Positions 45,925 through 60,142 of a stretch of 64,000 nucleotides of DNA are shown one piece after another; position 1 is the first letter of the stretch, and each line of letters opens with the position of its first letter. Made by a program: the position numbers and the translations under genes. Source of the stretch: Pandoraea fibrosis (GTDB taxonomy: Bacteria > Pseudomonadota > Gammaproteobacteria > Burkholderiales > Burkholderiaceae); the NCBI RefSeq assembly GCF_000807775.2, contig NZ_CP047385.1, positions 1,054,001-1,118,000 on the forward strand. Direction: 5' to 3'. The notes below the pieces were generated by a model that saw only the letters and a list, made by a program, of their open reading frames with translations, was not told the origin of the DNA and did no database searches.

Positions 45925-45940
45925 TGTTCTTTAACAATTT
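45925..45940 (+). promoter_or_regulatory. boxA antitermination site before 23S
   Basis: TGTTCTTTAACAATTT is almost identical to the E. coli rrn boxA and lies about 160 nt before the 23S gene. Confidence 0.85.
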
Positions 45941-46088
45941 AGAAGAAGTAGTAGTACAACGGAAGCGCGTTAGAGATGGCGCGTGGAAATTGTACGGGTT
46001 GTGATTGTATCAACCAGTATTTAAGTGATCGAAAGATGACTTGGAATACGGCACAACGCGATAACTCAACCTATAGCTGGAAGACATT

Positions 46089-46098
46089 CTGGTTATAG

Positions 46099-46105
<7 letters not shown>
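46089..46105 (+). other. 23S precursor processing stem, 5' arm
   Basis: The 17-nt arm pairs with 48968-48984 (one G-U pair), forming the stem that brackets 23S and is cut by RNase III. Confidence 0.7.
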
Positions 46106-48976
<2,871 letters not shown>

Positions 48977-49116
48977 ATAACCAGTGTGTTTTCCCTGGTT
49001 TGAGTGACGTGTGTGCCCCAATGGCGCTGATACGCTCACAACCCAATTACATGTAGTACTACGCTTCTTCTGAATTGGTTTTGTTGCACGCCTAGTGCAG
49101 CAAGACATACAAGTTA

Positions 49117-49232
49117 TGCCTGATGACCATAGCGAGTTGGAACCACCCCTTCCCATCCCGAACAGGACCGTGAAACGACTCCACGCCGATGATAGTGCGG
49201 ATACCCGTGTGAAAGTAGGTAATCGTCAGGCT
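49117..49232 (+). rRNA. 5S ribosomal RNA
   Basis: About 115 nt. The ends GCCTGA and TCAGGC pair to form helix I, and the central CCATCCCGAAC and CGCCGATGATAGTG segments match bacterial 5S. It is the last gene of the rRNA operon. Confidence 0.95.
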
Positions 49233-49241
49233 CCCCTAAAG

Positions 49242-49274
49242 ACCCCTTGCTACAACGCGTAGCAAGGGGTTTTT
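49242..49274 (+). terminator. rRNA operon terminator
   Basis: ACCCCTTGCTA at 49242-49252 pairs with TAGCAAGGGGT at 49260-49270, followed by TTTTG. An 11-bp stem with a T-run 10 nt after 5S is a strong intrinsic terminator. Confidence 0.92.
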
Positions 49275-50231
49275 GCTTTGTGTGATCGCTTTATCCTGTG
49301 ACTTGCGGGGTGGTTCAAGCGCCGGGCAAGCGGGCTGGTCTTGGTGCTTTGGAATGCCCTGCGATGCTGGTAGCAGTTGTTCGTTGCAGAGCGAAAGCTT
49401 CCGCCTGTAATCGTCATTTCCGTCGGGCTCACATTTCCGCACAACAGGCGGGCGTCGGCGTTCGTTTCCGCGGCTTCGGTGCGGCGCATGAGAAGGCCTG
49501 CCTACCCGGTGTGATGCCTCCACACGCCTGAGGATGTACGCCAATCATCTGACGCTCGGAGGGGTTGAGTGCTACGCCTGTCATTACCGGATCTGGCAAG
49601 ACCCTAGTGCGCTCCAATGACCGCATCTGGCCTGTCTTGGAGACGATATGGGACTGACGTTCGATTTCTCCCGGAGGCTGACGGCGGCACCGAACGTCTC
49701 AACGCTTTGGGGGGTATGTGCATGAAAGACGCCGGCTCCGCAGGGCGTTACCAGGTCACCGAGCTGCTGGACGGTGGAGTGCTGAATGATCGCCGCAAAC
49801 AGCCCGGAGACGCGCAGGCTTATCTCATCCGTCGTGATGCGGCGTTGACGCCTTTGGCTTACGGCAAACGCATGATTCAACCGGTTGATGGCGTGCTTAA
49901 CTGCAACTGGGAGCGCGGCATCCGGATGATCTCCATGGCAGCGGATATTGTGGTTGATTGCTGCGATGACCTGGGAGCGACCATTGCCAGTCGCCCGAAA
50001 GCCACGCGAAGCATCTCGCAAAAGCTCGGGCGGGAATTCCATAACGCACGAGACAGCCTGAGCCGGTACGTCGACGCCTGATGCCGCCGGATATTGATGT
50101 CAACGTGCCGTTGGGAATGATCGAGATCCGGCCCTGATTCACATATTCAAGCAAATCAAAGACTTGCCGCATATAGTGAAAATCCGCAGAGCATCAGGCA
50201 CAAAAACTGCGTATTTAATGCATGGAAGGTG
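49275..50231. other. About 1 kb between rRNA operon and tRNA array, no recognised gene
   Basis: No RNA gene or known protein family is recognisable. Several frames on both strands stay open for 75-155 codons but give arginine-rich, motif-free proteins. The stretch could be a decayed insertion or a non-coding region; one possible small gene is listed at 49716-50081. Confidence 0.5.
49716..50081 (+). CDS. Possible small protein of unknown family
   Basis: A 121-aa frame starting ATG-TGC-ATG with GGGGGGT a few bases upstream. Codon use is partly like that of neighbouring genes, but an antisense frame (49584-50042) is open across almost the same stretch, so the reality of the gene is uncertain. 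No signal peptide, membrane span or motif is seen. It may be a remnant of a larger gene. Confidence 0.25.
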   Translation: MCMKDAGSAGRYQVTELLDGGVLNDRRKQPGDAQAYLIRRDAALTPLAYGKRMIQPVDGVLNCNWERGIRMISMAADIVVDCCDDLGATIASRPKATRSISQKLGREFHNARDSLSRYVDA

Positions 50232-50260
50232 TTGACAAGGCCGGGGGACATCTCCATAAT
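50232..50260 (+). promoter_or_regulatory. Promoter of the tRNA-tuf operon
   Basis: TTGACA at 50232-50237 and CATAAT at 50255-50260 separated by exactly 17 bp, 14 bp before tRNA-Tyr; a GC-rich discriminator follows. This is a near-consensus housekeeping promoter. Confidence 0.85.
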
Positions 50261-50274
50261 TGCAAATTCTCTGC

Positions 50275-50360
50275 GGAGGGGTGCCCGAGTGGCTAAAGGG
50301 GGCAGACTGTAAATCTGTTGGCTTACGCCTACGTTGGTTCGAATCCAACCTCCTCCACCA
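50275..50360 (+). tRNA. tRNA-Tyr (GUA)
   Basis: 86-nt class II tRNA with a long variable arm; acceptor GGAGGGG/CTCCTCC, anticodon GTA at 50309-50311, T-arm GTTGG-TTCGAAT-CCAAC, encoded CCA. Confidence 0.98.
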
Positions 50361-50434
50361 GAATGCGGAAGTAATGAGCGTCGGAAACCTCGGTCTCCGG
50401 CGCTTGTTACGAAGAAGCGAGAGTCGGAATCCAA

Positions 50435-50508
50435 GCGGGTGTAGCTCAATGGTAGAGCAGAAGCCTTCCAAGCTTATGACGAGGGTTCGATTCCCTTCAC
50501 CCGCTCCA
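50435..50508 (+). tRNA. tRNA-Gly (UCC)
   Basis: 74-nt cloverleaf; acceptor GCGGGTG/CACCCGC, anticodon TCC at 50467-50469, encoded CCA. Second gene of the tRNA-tuf operon. Confidence 0.98.
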
Positions 50509-50543
50509 GGTGACGCGCAGAAGCAGTAGAAGTAACAGGATTC

Positions 50544-50618
<75 letters not shown>

Positions 50619-50691
50619 AAAGATAGTGTGAAGCGCGGCAATCAACATGCCGAGCAACCTCGGCAATAGATAACCCCGTTAGGAGTCGAAA

Positions 50692-51882
<1,191 letters not shown>

Positions 51883-51909
51883 GCCGGTACCTTAACGGTC
51901 CGCGCTTAC

Positions 51910-51946
51910 GGGGTCAGCTTTTGGCGGCTGGCCCCTCTGCTGTTTT
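51910..51946 (+). terminator. Terminator-like hairpin after tuf
   Basis: GGGGTCAGC at 51910-51918 pairs with GCTGGCCCC at 51927-51935 (one G-U pair), followed by a mixed T-rich TCTGCTGTTTT. It ends right at the first base of tRNA-Trp, so termination may be partial or the hairpin may aid tRNA processing. Confidence 0.6.
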
Positions 51947-52022
51947 AGGGGTATAGCTCAACTGGCAGAGCGTCGGTCTCCAAAACCGAAGGTTGGGGGT
52001 TCGATTCCCTCTGCCCCTGCCA
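51947..52022 (+). tRNA. tRNA-Trp (CCA)
   Basis: 76-nt cloverleaf; acceptor AGGGGTA/TGCCCCT, anticodon CCA at 51980-51982, encoded CCA end. It directly precedes secE, as is common in proteobacteria. Confidence 0.97.
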
Positions 52023-52044
52023 AACAACTGTCTGCAAGCTGGAA

Positions 52045-52425
52045 ATGGCGAATTCTCCCGTAGAAACTGTGCGTACGACTGGCGACAAGCTGCTGCTGGC
52101 ACTGGCCGCAGTGCTGGTGATTGCTGGCGTCGTGGCGTTCTACGCGTTGGAGCAACAGGCACTGTACGTGCGTGTCGCTGCCATCGTCGTCGTTCTGGCC
52201 ATCGCAGCAGGTGTTGCATTGGCATCGCAAACCGGCAAAGGCTTCCTGGCTTTTGCCAAGGATGCGTATCGGGAAGTGGGTAAGGTCGTTTGGCCGACCC
52301 GTAAAGAGGCCGCTCAAACGACCGCGATTGTCTTCGCGTTCGTCATCGTCATGGCGTTGTATCTGTGGATCAGCGATAAGACGATTGAATGGGCAGTGTT
52401 CTCTTTGATTCTTGGCTGGAAGTGA
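52045..52425 (+). CDS. secE: Preprotein translocase subunit SecE
   Basis: A 126-aa inner-membrane protein with three hydrophobic segments (about 17-35, 40-58, 95-115), the longer form found in gamma- and betaproteobacteria. The conserved amphipathic region [19 protein letters not shown] lies before the last membrane span and clamps SecY. It starts 22 bp after tRNA-Trp and ends just before nusG (secE stop and nusG start are 1 bp apart), the usual coupling. Confidence 0.97.
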   Translation: MANSPVETVRTTGDKLLLALAAVLVIAGVVAFYALEQQALYVRVAAIVVVLAIAAGVALASQTGKGFLAFAKDAYREVGKVVWPTRKEAAQTTAIVFAFVIVMALYLWISDKTIEWAVFSLILGWK

Positions 52426-52426
52426 T

Positions 52427-52984
52427 ATGTCTGATACCGGGGCTGCACCGAGTAAGAAGCGCTGGTACGTCGTTCATGCTTATTCCGGCATGGAAAAGAG
52501 CGTAGCCAAAGCGCTTCGCGAGCGCATTGCGCGCGCTGGCATGGAAGACTACTTCGGCGAAATTCTCGTTCCGACCGAAGAAGTTGTTGAAACAAAAGGT
52601 GGCCACAAGTCGGTCACCGAGCGTCGTTTCTTCCCCGGCTATGTGCTGTGTGAGATGGAAATGACGGACGACACGTGGCACTTGGTGAAGAATACCGCCA
52701 AGGTCACCGGCTTCGTCGGCGGTACGGGCAATCGTCCGATTCCGATCCGACAGGCCGAGGTCGACAAGATCATGTCGCAAATCAAGGACGGGGTGGAAAA
52801 GCCGCGTCCCAAGACGTTGTTCGAGGTGGGCGAGTTGGTTCGAGTCAAGGATGGTCCTTTCACGGACTTCAACGGCTCGGTGGAAGAAGTGAACTACGAA
52901 AAATCTCGCCTCCGTGTTTCCGTCACCATTTTCGGACGGGCGACTCCGGTAGAACTGGAGTTCGGACAAGTCGAAAAGATCTAA
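52427..52984 (+). CDS. nusG: Transcription termination/antitermination factor NusG
   Basis: The ATG at 52427, just after the secE stop, gives 185 aa. The NGN domain begins [12 protein letters not shown] with F-F-P-G-Y-V near 70, and the KOW domain (about 130-180) includes [13 protein letters not shown]. It binds RNA polymerase and links it to Rho or to the ribosome. A strong terminator follows, separating it from the L11 operon. Confidence 0.97.
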   Translation: MSDTGAAPSKKRWYVVHAYSGMEKSVAKALRERIARAGMEDYFGEILVPTEEVVETKGGHKSVTERRFFPGYVLCEMEMTDDTWHLVKNTAKVTGFVGGTGNRPIPIRQAEVDKIMSQIKDGVEKPRPKTLFEVGELVRVKDGPFTDFNGSVEEVNYEKSRLRVSVTIFGRATPVELEFGQVEKI

Positions 52985-52993
52985 GAATAAAAT

Positions 52994-53021
52994 GCGCCGG
53001 CGCGACGTCCGGCGCGTTTTT
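52994..53021 (+). terminator. Intrinsic terminator after nusG
   Basis: GCGCCGG at 52994-53000 pairs with CCGGCGC at 53009-53015, followed by G and five T residues, 9 bp after the nusG stop. Confidence 0.9.
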
Positions 53022-53093
53022 GCGTTGGTGACAGCCGTCGCCGAGGAGCGCCAGTAGCCGGATTTCCGGTGAAAACGCGCTATGACTCAACCC

Positions 53094-53114
53094 CGAATAT
53101 GCGCCACATATTCG
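53094..53114 (+). promoter_or_regulatory. Hairpin in the rplK leader
   Basis: CGAATATG at 53094-53101 pairs perfectly with CATATTCG at 53107-53114 around a 5-nt loop; it ends 14 nt before the rplK start and includes the region just before the ribosome site. In other bacteria ribosomal protein L1 represses this operon through a leader structure, and this hairpin is a candidate for it. Confidence 0.45.
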
Positions 53115-53128
53115 TTCCGGAGTAAACC

Positions 53129-53560
53129 ATGGCAAAGAAAATCATCGGCTTTATCAAGCTGCAGATTCCTGCAGGTAAAGCCAATCCGTCGCCCCCCGTG
53201 GGCCCGGCACTGGGTCAACGCGGCCTGAACATCATGGAGTTCTGCAAGGCGTTCAACGCGCAAACGCAGAGCCTCGAGCCGGGTCTGCCGATTCCGGTGG
53301 TGATCACCGCATTTGCAGACAAGAGCTTCACGTTCGTCCTGAAGACCCCGCCGGCAACGGTGCTGATCAAGAAGGCTGCCAACCTGCAAAAGGGTTCGAG
53401 CAAGCCGCACACCGACAAGGTGGGCAAGATCACCCGCGCACAAGCGGAAGAAATCGCGAAGACCAAGATGCCTGACCTTACCGCCTCCGATCTGGACGCT
53501 GCGGTTCGCACCATCGCTGGCAGCGCACGTTCGATGGGCATCACGGTGGAGGGTCTGTAA
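53129..53560 (+). CDS. rplK: 50S ribosomal protein L11
   Basis: A 143-aa protein of standard length. N-terminal [22 protein letters not shown] and the C-terminal RNA-binding [25 protein letters not shown] are typical. It forms the GTPase-associated centre with 23S helix 43/44. Its stop overlaps the rplA start (TAATG), coupling the two. Confidence 0.98.
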   Translation: MAKKIIGFIKLQIPAGKANPSPPVGPALGQRGLNIMEFCKAFNAQTQSLEPGLPIPVVITAFADKSFTFVLKTPPATVLIKKAANLQKGSSKPHTDKVGKITRAQAEEIAKTKMPDLTASDLDAAVRTIAGSARSMGITVEGL

Positions 53561-54237
53561 TGGCTAAGATCTCTAAGCGTCAACAAGCACTGGCCGCCAA
53601 GGTCGACCGCAACAAGCTGTACCCGGTCGGCGATGCTCTGGCCCTGGTCAAGGAATGCGCAAGCGCCAAGTTCGACGAGTCGATCGACGTCGCCGTGCAA
53701 CTGGGCGTGGATGCGAAGAAGTCGGACCAAGTGGTTCGTGGTTCGGTCGTTCTGCCGGCAGGTACCGGCAAGTCGGTTCGCGTGGCCGTTTTCGCCCAAG
53801 GCGAAAAGGCTGAGCAAGCCAAGGCTGCCGGCGCTGAAATCGTTGGCATGGAAGACCTGGCCGAGCAGATCAAGGCCGGCAACATGGACTTCGATATCGT
53901 GATCGCTTCGCCGGACACGATGCGTATCGTCGGTACGCTGGGCCAGATCCTCGGCCCGCGCGGCCTGATGCCGAACCCGAAGGTTGGCACGGTGACCCCG
54001 GACGTTGCCACGGCTGTGAAGAACGCCAAGGCAGGTCAGGTGCAGTTCCGCGTTGACAAGGGCGGCATCATTCACGCCACGATCGGTCGCGCATCGTTCG
54101 AACCGGCAGCGCTGCAGAAGAACCTGTCGGCCCTGTTGGAAGCCCTGACGAAGGCCAAGCCGGCTTCGAGCAAGGGTGTCTACCTGCGCAAGATCGCCCT
54201 GTCGAGCACGATGGGCGTTGGCGTGCGTGTGGACTAG
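53560..54237 (+). CDS. rplA: 50S ribosomal protein L1
   Basis: A 225-aa protein of the L1 family (slightly shorter at the C-terminus than E. coli L1). The signature [18 protein letters not shown] lies near 120-140. It binds the L1 stalk of 23S and in other bacteria represses its own operon. Start overlaps the rplK stop. No terminator follows directly; the L10 leader begins. Confidence 0.97.
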   Translation: MAKISKRQQALAAKVDRNKLYPVGDALALVKECASAKFDESIDVAVQLGVDAKKSDQVVRGSVVLPAGTGKSVRVAVFAQGEKAEQAKAAGAEIVGMEDLAEQIKAGNMDFDIVIASPDTMRIVGTLGQILGPRGLMPNPKVGTVTPDVATAVKNAKAGQVQFRVDKGGIIHATIGRASFEPAALQKNLSALLEALTKAKPASSKGVYLRKIALSSTMGVGVRVD

Positions 54238-54578
54238 GCTAGCCTGGCTGCCTAAGTGAGACAGTATCGCAATCGCAGGGTGATGGCGTCCCCTGCGATG
54301 GCCGAGATCCTCGAGATCGAAAGCCAGTAGCAAAAGACTTTGGGCGGAAGCGAGTTCTTCGGAAAGCGCTTCCGGTTATCAAAGACCGTTGGCGGGAATG
54401 GGCACTCACTGACGCTCCCTTAATACGCCAGCCAACGCAGATGGCGAACCCGAACAAGTTTTGCAGTCACACCGTCGCACGCGGGCAACCGGGCGCGAGG
54501 GTTGAAACTCCAGACATGTCGGTAAGCCGTTAGTGGAACGGCGTCACCATGAGGTGATGTCAATTTTGGAGGTTAACC
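54238..54578 (+). promoter_or_regulatory. L10 (rplJ) leader region
   Basis: 341 nt without a gene, upstream of rplJ. In proteobacteria this leader binds the L10-L7/L12 complex for translational control. Complementary patches such as TCACC/GGTGA (54544-54557) lie just before the ribosome site. I cannot draw the complete fold by eye. Confidence 0.5.
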
Positions 54579-55076
54579 GTGGCACTTAATCTTGATGATA
54601 AGAAGGCCGTCGTGGCAGAAGTATCGGCGCAAGTCGCCGGCGCTTCGACCATCGTTGTGGCTGAATATCGCGGAATCACGGTTGGCGATCTGACGAAGCT
54701 TCGCGCCAATGCGCGTCAGCAAGGCGTCTACCTGCGCGTTCTGAAGAACACGCTGGCACGCCGCGCGGTGGAAAACACCCCGTTTGCTGACCTGGCTGAG
54801 CAGATGACCGGTCCTCTGATCTACGGTATCTCGACGGATCCCGTAGCCGCTGCGAAAGTCTTGAACGACTTTTCGAAGGGCAACGACAAGTTGATCTTGA
54901 AGGCCGGCTCGTACGACGGCAAGGTGATGGACAAGGCAGGCGTGCAAGCGCTGGCCTCGATCCCGAGCCGCGACGAACTGCTCGCGAAGTTGCTGGGTGT
55001 CATGCAAGCGCCGGTTTCCGGCTTTGCTCGCGTCCTGGCTGCCGTGGCCGAGAAGAAGCAAGCGGAAGCTGCTTAA
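54579..55076 (+). CDS. rplJ: 50S ribosomal protein L10
   Basis: A 165-aa protein beginning with GTG, with a good GGAGG ribosome site 7 nt before. [22 protein letters not shown] and [10 protein letters not shown] are the family marks; the C-terminal helix anchors the L7/L12 stalk dimers. It is followed after 60 bp by rplL. Confidence 0.98.
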   Translation: MALNLDDKKAVVAEVSAQVAGASTIVVAEYRGITVGDLTKLRANARQQGVYLRVLKNTLARRAVENTPFADLAEQMTGPLIYGISTDPVAAAKVLNDFSKGNDKLILKAGSYDGKVMDKAGVQALASIPSRDELLAKLLGVMQAPVSGFARVLAAVAEKKQAEAA

Positions 55077-55136
55077 TTCTCGACCCGGTTACACGATCGC
55101 TGACTTCGGTCCGAACACAATCTAGGAGTTTTACAA

Positions 55137-55514
55137 ATGGCAATCACGAAAGACGAAATCATCGAAGCCGTAGGCGCGATGTCGGTTATGGAACTGAACG
55201 ACCTGGTCAAGGCGTTCGAAGAGAAGTTCGGCGTGTCGGCTGCTGCCCTGGCAGTTGCTGGCCCGGCAGGTGCTGGCGGCGGTGCTGCTGCTGCTGAAGA
55301 GCAAACCGAATTCAACGTCGTTCTGGCAGAAGTCGGCGCGAACAAGGTCGGCGTTATTAAGGCCGTCCGCGAAATCACCGGCCTGGGCCTGAAGGAAGCC
55401 AAGGATCTGGTTGATGGCGCTCCGAAGGCTGTTAAGGAAGGCGTCGACAAGGCTGCTGCTGAAGAAGCCAAGAAGAAGCTGGAAGAAGCCGGCGCCAAGG
55501 TCGAAGTCAAGTAA
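55137..55514 (+). CDS. rplL: 50S ribosomal protein L7/L12
   Basis: A 125-aa acidic protein with an N-terminal dimerisation part (1-35), an Ala/Gly-rich flexible hinge (about 40-56) and the C-terminal domain with [12 protein letters not shown] and [10 protein letters not shown]. It recruits translation factors to the ribosome. Present in several copies per ribosome, hence its own strong ribosome site (TAGGAG). Confidence 0.98.
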   Translation: MAITKDEIIEAVGAMSVMELNDLVKAFEEKFGVSAAALAVAGPAGAGGGAAAAEEQTEFNVVLAEVGANKVGVIKAVREITGLGLKEAKDLVDGAPKAVKEGVDKAAAEEAKKKLEEAGAKVEVK

Positions 55515-55533
55515 TTCGGCTCTGCGCGTAGGG

Positions 55534-55565
55534 AAGGCTGGCGACGAAAAGTCGTCAGCCTTTTT
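55534..55565 (+). terminator. Strong intrinsic terminator/attenuator between rplL and rpoB
   Basis: Twelve paired bases (55534-55545 with 55551-55562, one G-U pair) around a GAAAA loop, running into five T residues. In E. coli an attenuator in the same place lets only part of the polymerases reach rpoB. Confidence 0.88.
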
Positions 55566-56009
55566 GTGCTTTCAGGAGATGCAAATCCCACAAGGGGCGT
55601 GCGGAAATCGAAAGTCGGCGCGAAGCGGCGCCAAGTGGTTGAAAGCAAAATGATTTCGCCGAAGCCTGTGCCAGCCACGCTGTTTCAAACGCGTGTATCA
55701 CCGGCAAGTTGAGCGAAAGGCGGTATCAGAGAAGTAGCGAAGGCGTATCGAAGAGGCCAAAGAAAAAATCGCGCGGGAATGAGCCGGCGGCGGTTTTCTC
55801 TTTGTCTTCTGAAGCGACTGCAGAAGGCAAGTTTGGTCGGGCGACGGGCAACACAGGCATCCGTCGCCGTCAGCCAGCGGTTGGTAGCGGCCAACCACCA
55901 AGCTCGTTGCTCTACGGCAAGCCCGCCGTGGAGGACGTCTGGTCTCAGTCGATGAACACCCGTTGGCGATGCCTGCCGTCGTCGTCAGCGTAGTGATTCG
56001 GAGATCGTA
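55566..56009. other. rplL-rpoB spacer
   Basis: About 440 nt with no recognised gene. It should contain an rpoB leader and perhaps an own promoter and RNase III site; no convincing -35/-10 pair was found. Short open frames here have no family features. Confidence 0.5.
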
Positions 56010-59000
56010 ATGCACTATTCCTTCACCGAGAAGAAACGCATTCGCAAGAGTTTTGCGAAGCGTCCGACCGTGCACAAGGTGCCGTTTTTGCTGGCCACCC
56101 AGCTCGCCTCGTACACATCGTTCTTGCAAGCCGATGCGCTTGCATCGGAGCGGAAGCCGGAGGGTCTGCAAGCAGCCTTCTCCTCCATTTTCCCGATCGT
56201 TTCTCACAACGGGTTCGCACGCCTGGAGTTCGTCAGCTATCTGCTCGGTACCCCTGCGTTCGATGTCAAGGAATGTCAACAGCGCGGCCTGACCTTTTGC
56301 TCGGCCCTGCGCGCCAAGGTTCGTCTGGTGATTCTCGACAAGGAATCGCCGAACAAGCCGGTCGTCAAGGAAGTGAAGGAACAGGAAGTGTACATGGGCG
56401 AAATTCCGCTCATGACCTCGACGGGTTCCTTCGTCATCAATGGCACGGAACGTGTCATCGTCTCGCAGCTGCACCGTTCGCCGGGCGTGTTCTTCGAACA
56501 CGACAAGGGCAAGACGCACAGCTCGGGCAAACTGCTTTTCTCCGCGCGTATCATCCCCTACCGCGGCTCGTGGCTGGACTTCGAATTCGATCCGAAGGAC
56601 ATCCTGTACTTCCGCGTTGACCGCCGTCGCAAGATGCCGGTCACGATCCTGCTCAAGGCCATCGGCCTGACGCCGGAACAGATCCTCGCGAACTTCTTCG
56701 TGTTCGACAACTTCAAGCTGATGCCGGAAGGCGCACAGATGGAGTTCGTGCCGGAGCGTCTGCGCGGTGAAGTTGCGCGTTTCGACATTACGGATCGCGA
56801 AGGCAAGGTCATCGTTCAGAAGGACAAGCGCGTCAACGCCAAGCACATCCGTGATCTGGAGAACGCCAACACCAAGTTCATCTCGGTGCCGGAAGACTAC
56901 CTGCTCGGCCGCGTGCTCGCGAAGAACGTGATCGATGGCGATACCGGCGAAGTGATCGCCAACGCCAACGACGAAATCACCGAAAGCGTGCTGGTCAAGC
57001 TGCGCGAGTCGGGCGTGTCGGACATCCAGACGTTGTACACGAACGATCTGGACCAGGGTTCGTACATCTCGGCCACGCTGCGTATCGACGAAACCGCCGA
57101 CCAAACGGCCGCGCGTATCGCGATCTACCGCATGATGCGCCCGGGCGAGCCGCCGACCGAAGATGCGGTCGAGGCACTGTTCAACCGTCTGTTCTACAGC
57201 GAAGAAGCTTACGACCTGTCGAAGGTGGGTCGTATGAAGTTCAACCGTCGTGTTGGCCGTGACGAAGTGCTCGGACCGATGACGCTGGAAGACGACGACA
57301 TTCTCGCGACCATCAAGATCCTCGTGGATCTGCGTAACGGCCGTGGCGAAGTCGACGACATCGACCACCTGGGTAACCGTCGCGTGCGTTGTGTCGGCGA
57401 ACTGGCCGAAAACCAGTTCCGCGCCGGTCTCGTGCGTGTCGAGCGCGCTGTGAAGGAACGTCTGGGTCAGGCCGAGTCGGAAAACCTGATGCCGCACGAC
57501 CTGATCAACAGCAAGCCGATCTCGTCGGCCATTCGCGAGTTCTTCGGTTCGTCGCAGCTGTCGCAGTTTATGGACCAGACCAACCCGCTGTCGGAAATCA
57601 CGCACAAGCGTCGTGTTTCCGCACTGGGCCCGGGCGGTCTGACGCGTGAGCGCGCCGGCTTTGAAGTTCGCGACGTGCACCCGACTCACTACGGTCGCGT
57701 GTGCCCGATTGAAACGCCGGAAGGTCCGAACATTGGTCTGATCAACTCGCTGGCGCTGTACGCCCGCCTGAACGAATACGGCTTCCTCGAGACGCCGTAT
57801 CGCAAGGTGGTGGACGGCAAGGTTACCGACCAGATCGACTACTTGTCGGCGATTGAAGAAGGTCGTTACGTGATCGCTCAGGCGAACGCGTCGATCGGCG
57901 AAAACGGCGAACTGACCGATGAACTGGTCTCGTCGCGTGAAGCTGGCGAAACGCTGATGGTCACGCCGGACCGCATCCAGTACATGGACGTGGCACCGTC
58001 GCAGATCGTGTCGGTGGCAGCCTCGCTGATTCCGTTCCTCGAGCACGATGACGCGAACCGCGCGTTGATGGGTTCGAACATGCAGCGCCAGGCCGTGCCT
58101 TGCCTGCGTCCGGAAAAAGCGGTCGTCGGTACGGGTATCGAACGTACCGTGGCGGTTGACTCGGGTACGACCGTGCAGGCGTTCCGTGGCGGTGTGGTCG
58201 ACTACGTCGATGCCGGCCGTGTGGTGATTCGCGTGAACGACGATGAAGCCGTTGCCGGTGAAGTCGGCGTGGACATCTACAACCTGATCAAGTACACGCG
58301 TTCGAACCAGAACACCAACATCAACCAGCGCCCGATCGTGGAAGTGGGCGACAAGGTGGCGCGCGGCGATGTGATCGCCGACGGCGCGTCGACCGATCTG
58401 GGTGAGCTGGCGCTGGGTCAGAACATGCTGATCGCGTTCATGCCGTGGAACGGCTACAACTTCGAGGATTCGATCCTGATCTCGGAGCGTGTCGTTGCGG
58501 AAGACCGTTACACGTCGATCCACATCGAAGAGCTGAATGTGGTCGCTCGCGACACGAAGCTCGGACCTGAGGAAATCACGCGCGACATCTCGAACCTGGC
58601 GGAAGTGCAACTGAGTCGCCTGGACGAGTCGGGCATCGTGTACATCGGCGCGGAAGTCGAAGCCGGTGACGTGATGGTGGGCAAGGTCACGCCGAAGGGC
58701 GAAACCCAGCTCACGCCGGAAGAAAAGCTGCTGCGCGCGATCTTCGGTGAGAAGGCGTCGGACGTGAAGGACACCTCGCTGCGCGTGCCCTCGGGCATGA
58801 GCGGTACGGTGATCGACGTGCAAGTGTTCACGCGTGAAGGCATTCAGCGCGACAAGCGTGCTCAACAGATCATCGACGATGAACTGAAGGGCTATCGCCT
58901 GGACCTGAACGACCAGCTGCGTATCGTGGAAGGCGATGCGTTCCAGCGTCTGGAGCGCTTCCTGGTGGGCAAGACGGCCAACGGCGGTCCGAAGAAGCTC

Positions 59001-60116
59001 GCCAAGGGCACCAAGATCACCAAGGAATACCTGGCCGATCTGGACCGTTACCACTGGTTCGACATTCGTCTGGCAGACGACGAAGGTGCGCAACAACTCG
59101 AGCAGATCAAGGAATCGATCGAGCAGAAGCGTCACTCGTTCGATCTGGCCTTCGAAGAGAAGCGCAAGAAGCTCACGCAAGGCGACGAACTGCCGCCGGG
59201 CGTGCTGAAGATGGTCAAGGTGTACCTGGCGGTCAAGCGTCGTCTGCAGCCGGGCGACAAGATGGCCGGCCGTCACGGTAACAAGGGCGTGGTCTCGAAG
59301 ATCGTGCCGATCGAGGATATGCCGTACATGGCCGATGGCCGTCCGGCTGACATCGTGCTCAACCCGCTCGGCGTGCCGTCGCGGATGAACGTGGGTCAGA
59401 TTCTCGAGTCGCACCTCGGCTGGGCAGCGAAGGGTCTGGGCTGGCGTATCGGCGAAATGCTGCAAGCGCACACCAAGGTCCAGGAAGTTCGCAAGTTCCT
59501 GACGAAGATCTACAACGAGAGCGGTCAGCAAGAAGATATCGACAGCCTGTCGGACGACGAAATCATGTCGCTGGCGCGCAACCTGCAGAACGGCGTGCCG
59601 TTCGCAACGCCGGTGTTCGACGGCGCGCATGAAGAGGAAATTCGTCGCATGCTGGATCTGGCATTCCCGGATCACATCGCGAAGGAACTCGGCATGACCA
59701 AGTCGAAGAACCAGGTCACGCTGTTCGACGGTCGTACCGGCGAAGCCTTTGAGCGTCCGGTCACGTGCGGCTTCATGCACATGCTCAAGCTGCACCACTT
59801 GGTCGACGACAAGATGCACGCGCGTTCGACCGGTCCGTACTCGCTGGTGACGCAACAGCCGTTGGGCGGTAAGGCTCAGTTCGGTGGTCAGCGCTTCGGT
59901 GAAATGGAAGTGTGGGCACTGGAAGCCTATGGCGCATCGTATGTGCTGCAGGAAATGCTGACCGTGAAGTCGGATGACGTGACGGGTCGTACGAAGGTGT
60001 ACGAGAACCTCGTCAAGGGCGATCACGTGATCGATGCCGGCATGCCGGAATCGTTCAACGTGCTGGTCAAGGAAATCCGTTCGCTCGGTATCGATATCGA
60101 CCTGGAGCGCGGTTAA
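56010..60116 (+). CDS. rpoB: DNA-directed RNA polymerase subunit beta
   Basis: A 1368-aa subunit, full length for betaproteobacteria. It begins [15 protein letters not shown]. The rifampicin pocket reads [21 protein letters not shown], all wild-type residues, so no resistance change is present. The C-terminal region [10 protein letters not shown] (active-site lysines) and [11 protein letters not shown] are present. It forms half of the catalytic cleft with beta'. rpoC follows after 26 bp. Confidence 0.99.
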   Translation: MHYSFTEKKRIRKSFAKRPTVHKVPFLLATQLASYTSFLQADALASERKPEGLQAAFSSIFPIVSHNGFARLEFVSYLLGTPAFDVKECQQRGLTFCSALRAKVRLVILDKESPNKPVVKEVKEQEVYMGEIPLMTSTGSFVINGTERVIVSQLHRSPGVFFEHDKGKTHSSGKLLFSARIIPYRGSWLDFEFDPKDILYFRVDRRRKMPVTILLKAIGLTPEQILANFFVFDNFKLMPEGAQMEFVPERLRGEVARFDITDREGKVIVQKDKRVNAKHIRDLENANTKFISVPEDYLLGRVLAKNVIDGDTGEVIANANDEITESVLVKLRESGVSDIQTLYTNDLDQGSYISATLRIDETADQTAARIAIYRMMRPGEPPTEDAVEALFNRLFYSEEAYDLSKVGRMKFNRRVGRDEVLGPMTLEDDDILATIKILVDLRNGRGEVDDIDHLGNRRVRCVGELAENQFRAGLVRVERAVKERLGQAESENLMPHDLINSKPISSAIREFFGSSQLSQFMDQTNPLSEITHKRRVSALGPGGLTRERAGFEVRDVHPTHYGRVCPIETPEGPNIGLINSLALYARLNEYGFLETPYRKVVDGKVTDQIDYLSAIEEGRYVIAQANASIGENGELTDELVSSREAGETLMVTPDRIQYMDVAPSQIVSVAASLIPFLEHDDANRALMGSNMQRQAVPCLRPEKAVVGTGIERTVAVDSGTTVQAFRGGVVDYVDAGRVVIRVNDDEAVAGEVGVDIYNLIKYTRSNQNTNINQRPIVEVGDKVARGDVIADGASTDLGELALGQNMLIAFMPWNGYNFEDSILISERVVAEDRYTSIHIEELNVVARDTKLGPEEITRDISNLAEVQLSRLDESGIVYIGAEVEAGDVMVGKVTPKGETQLTPEEKLLRAIFGEKASDVKDTSLRVPSGMSGTVIDVQVFTREGIQRDKRAQQIIDDELKGYRLDLNDQLRIVEGDAFQRLERFLVGKTANGGPKKLAKGTKITKEYLADLDRYHWFDIRLADDEGAQQLEQIKESIEQKRHSFDLAFEEKRKKLTQGDELPPGVLKMVKVYLAVKRRLQPGDKMAGRHGNKGVVSKIVPIEDMPYMADGRPADIVLNPLGVPSRMNVGQILESHLGWAAKGLGWRIGEMLQAHTKVQEVRKFLTKIYNESGQQEDIDSLSDDEIMSLARNLQNGVPFATPVFDGAHEEEIRRMLDLAFPDHIAKELGMTKSKNQVTLFDGRTGEAFERPVTCGFMHMLKLHHLVDDKMHARSTGPYSLVTQQPLGGKAQFGGQRFGEMEVWALEAYGASYVLQEMLTVKSDDVTGRTKVYENLVKGDHVIDAGMPESFNVLVKEIRSLGIDIDLERG

Positions 60117-60142
60117 TCGCGTTCAGGCAACAGGAGAAAGCA

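Noticed and set aside
57550..57650. Rifampicin-resistance change in rpoB
   Set aside because: All pocket residues that I can read are the wild-type ones.
55698..60026. A 1442-codon open frame antisense to rpoB
   Set aside because: It mirrors the codon pattern of rpoB on the other strand in GC-rich DNA; the protein is histidine/arginine-rich without domains, and rpoB is certain.
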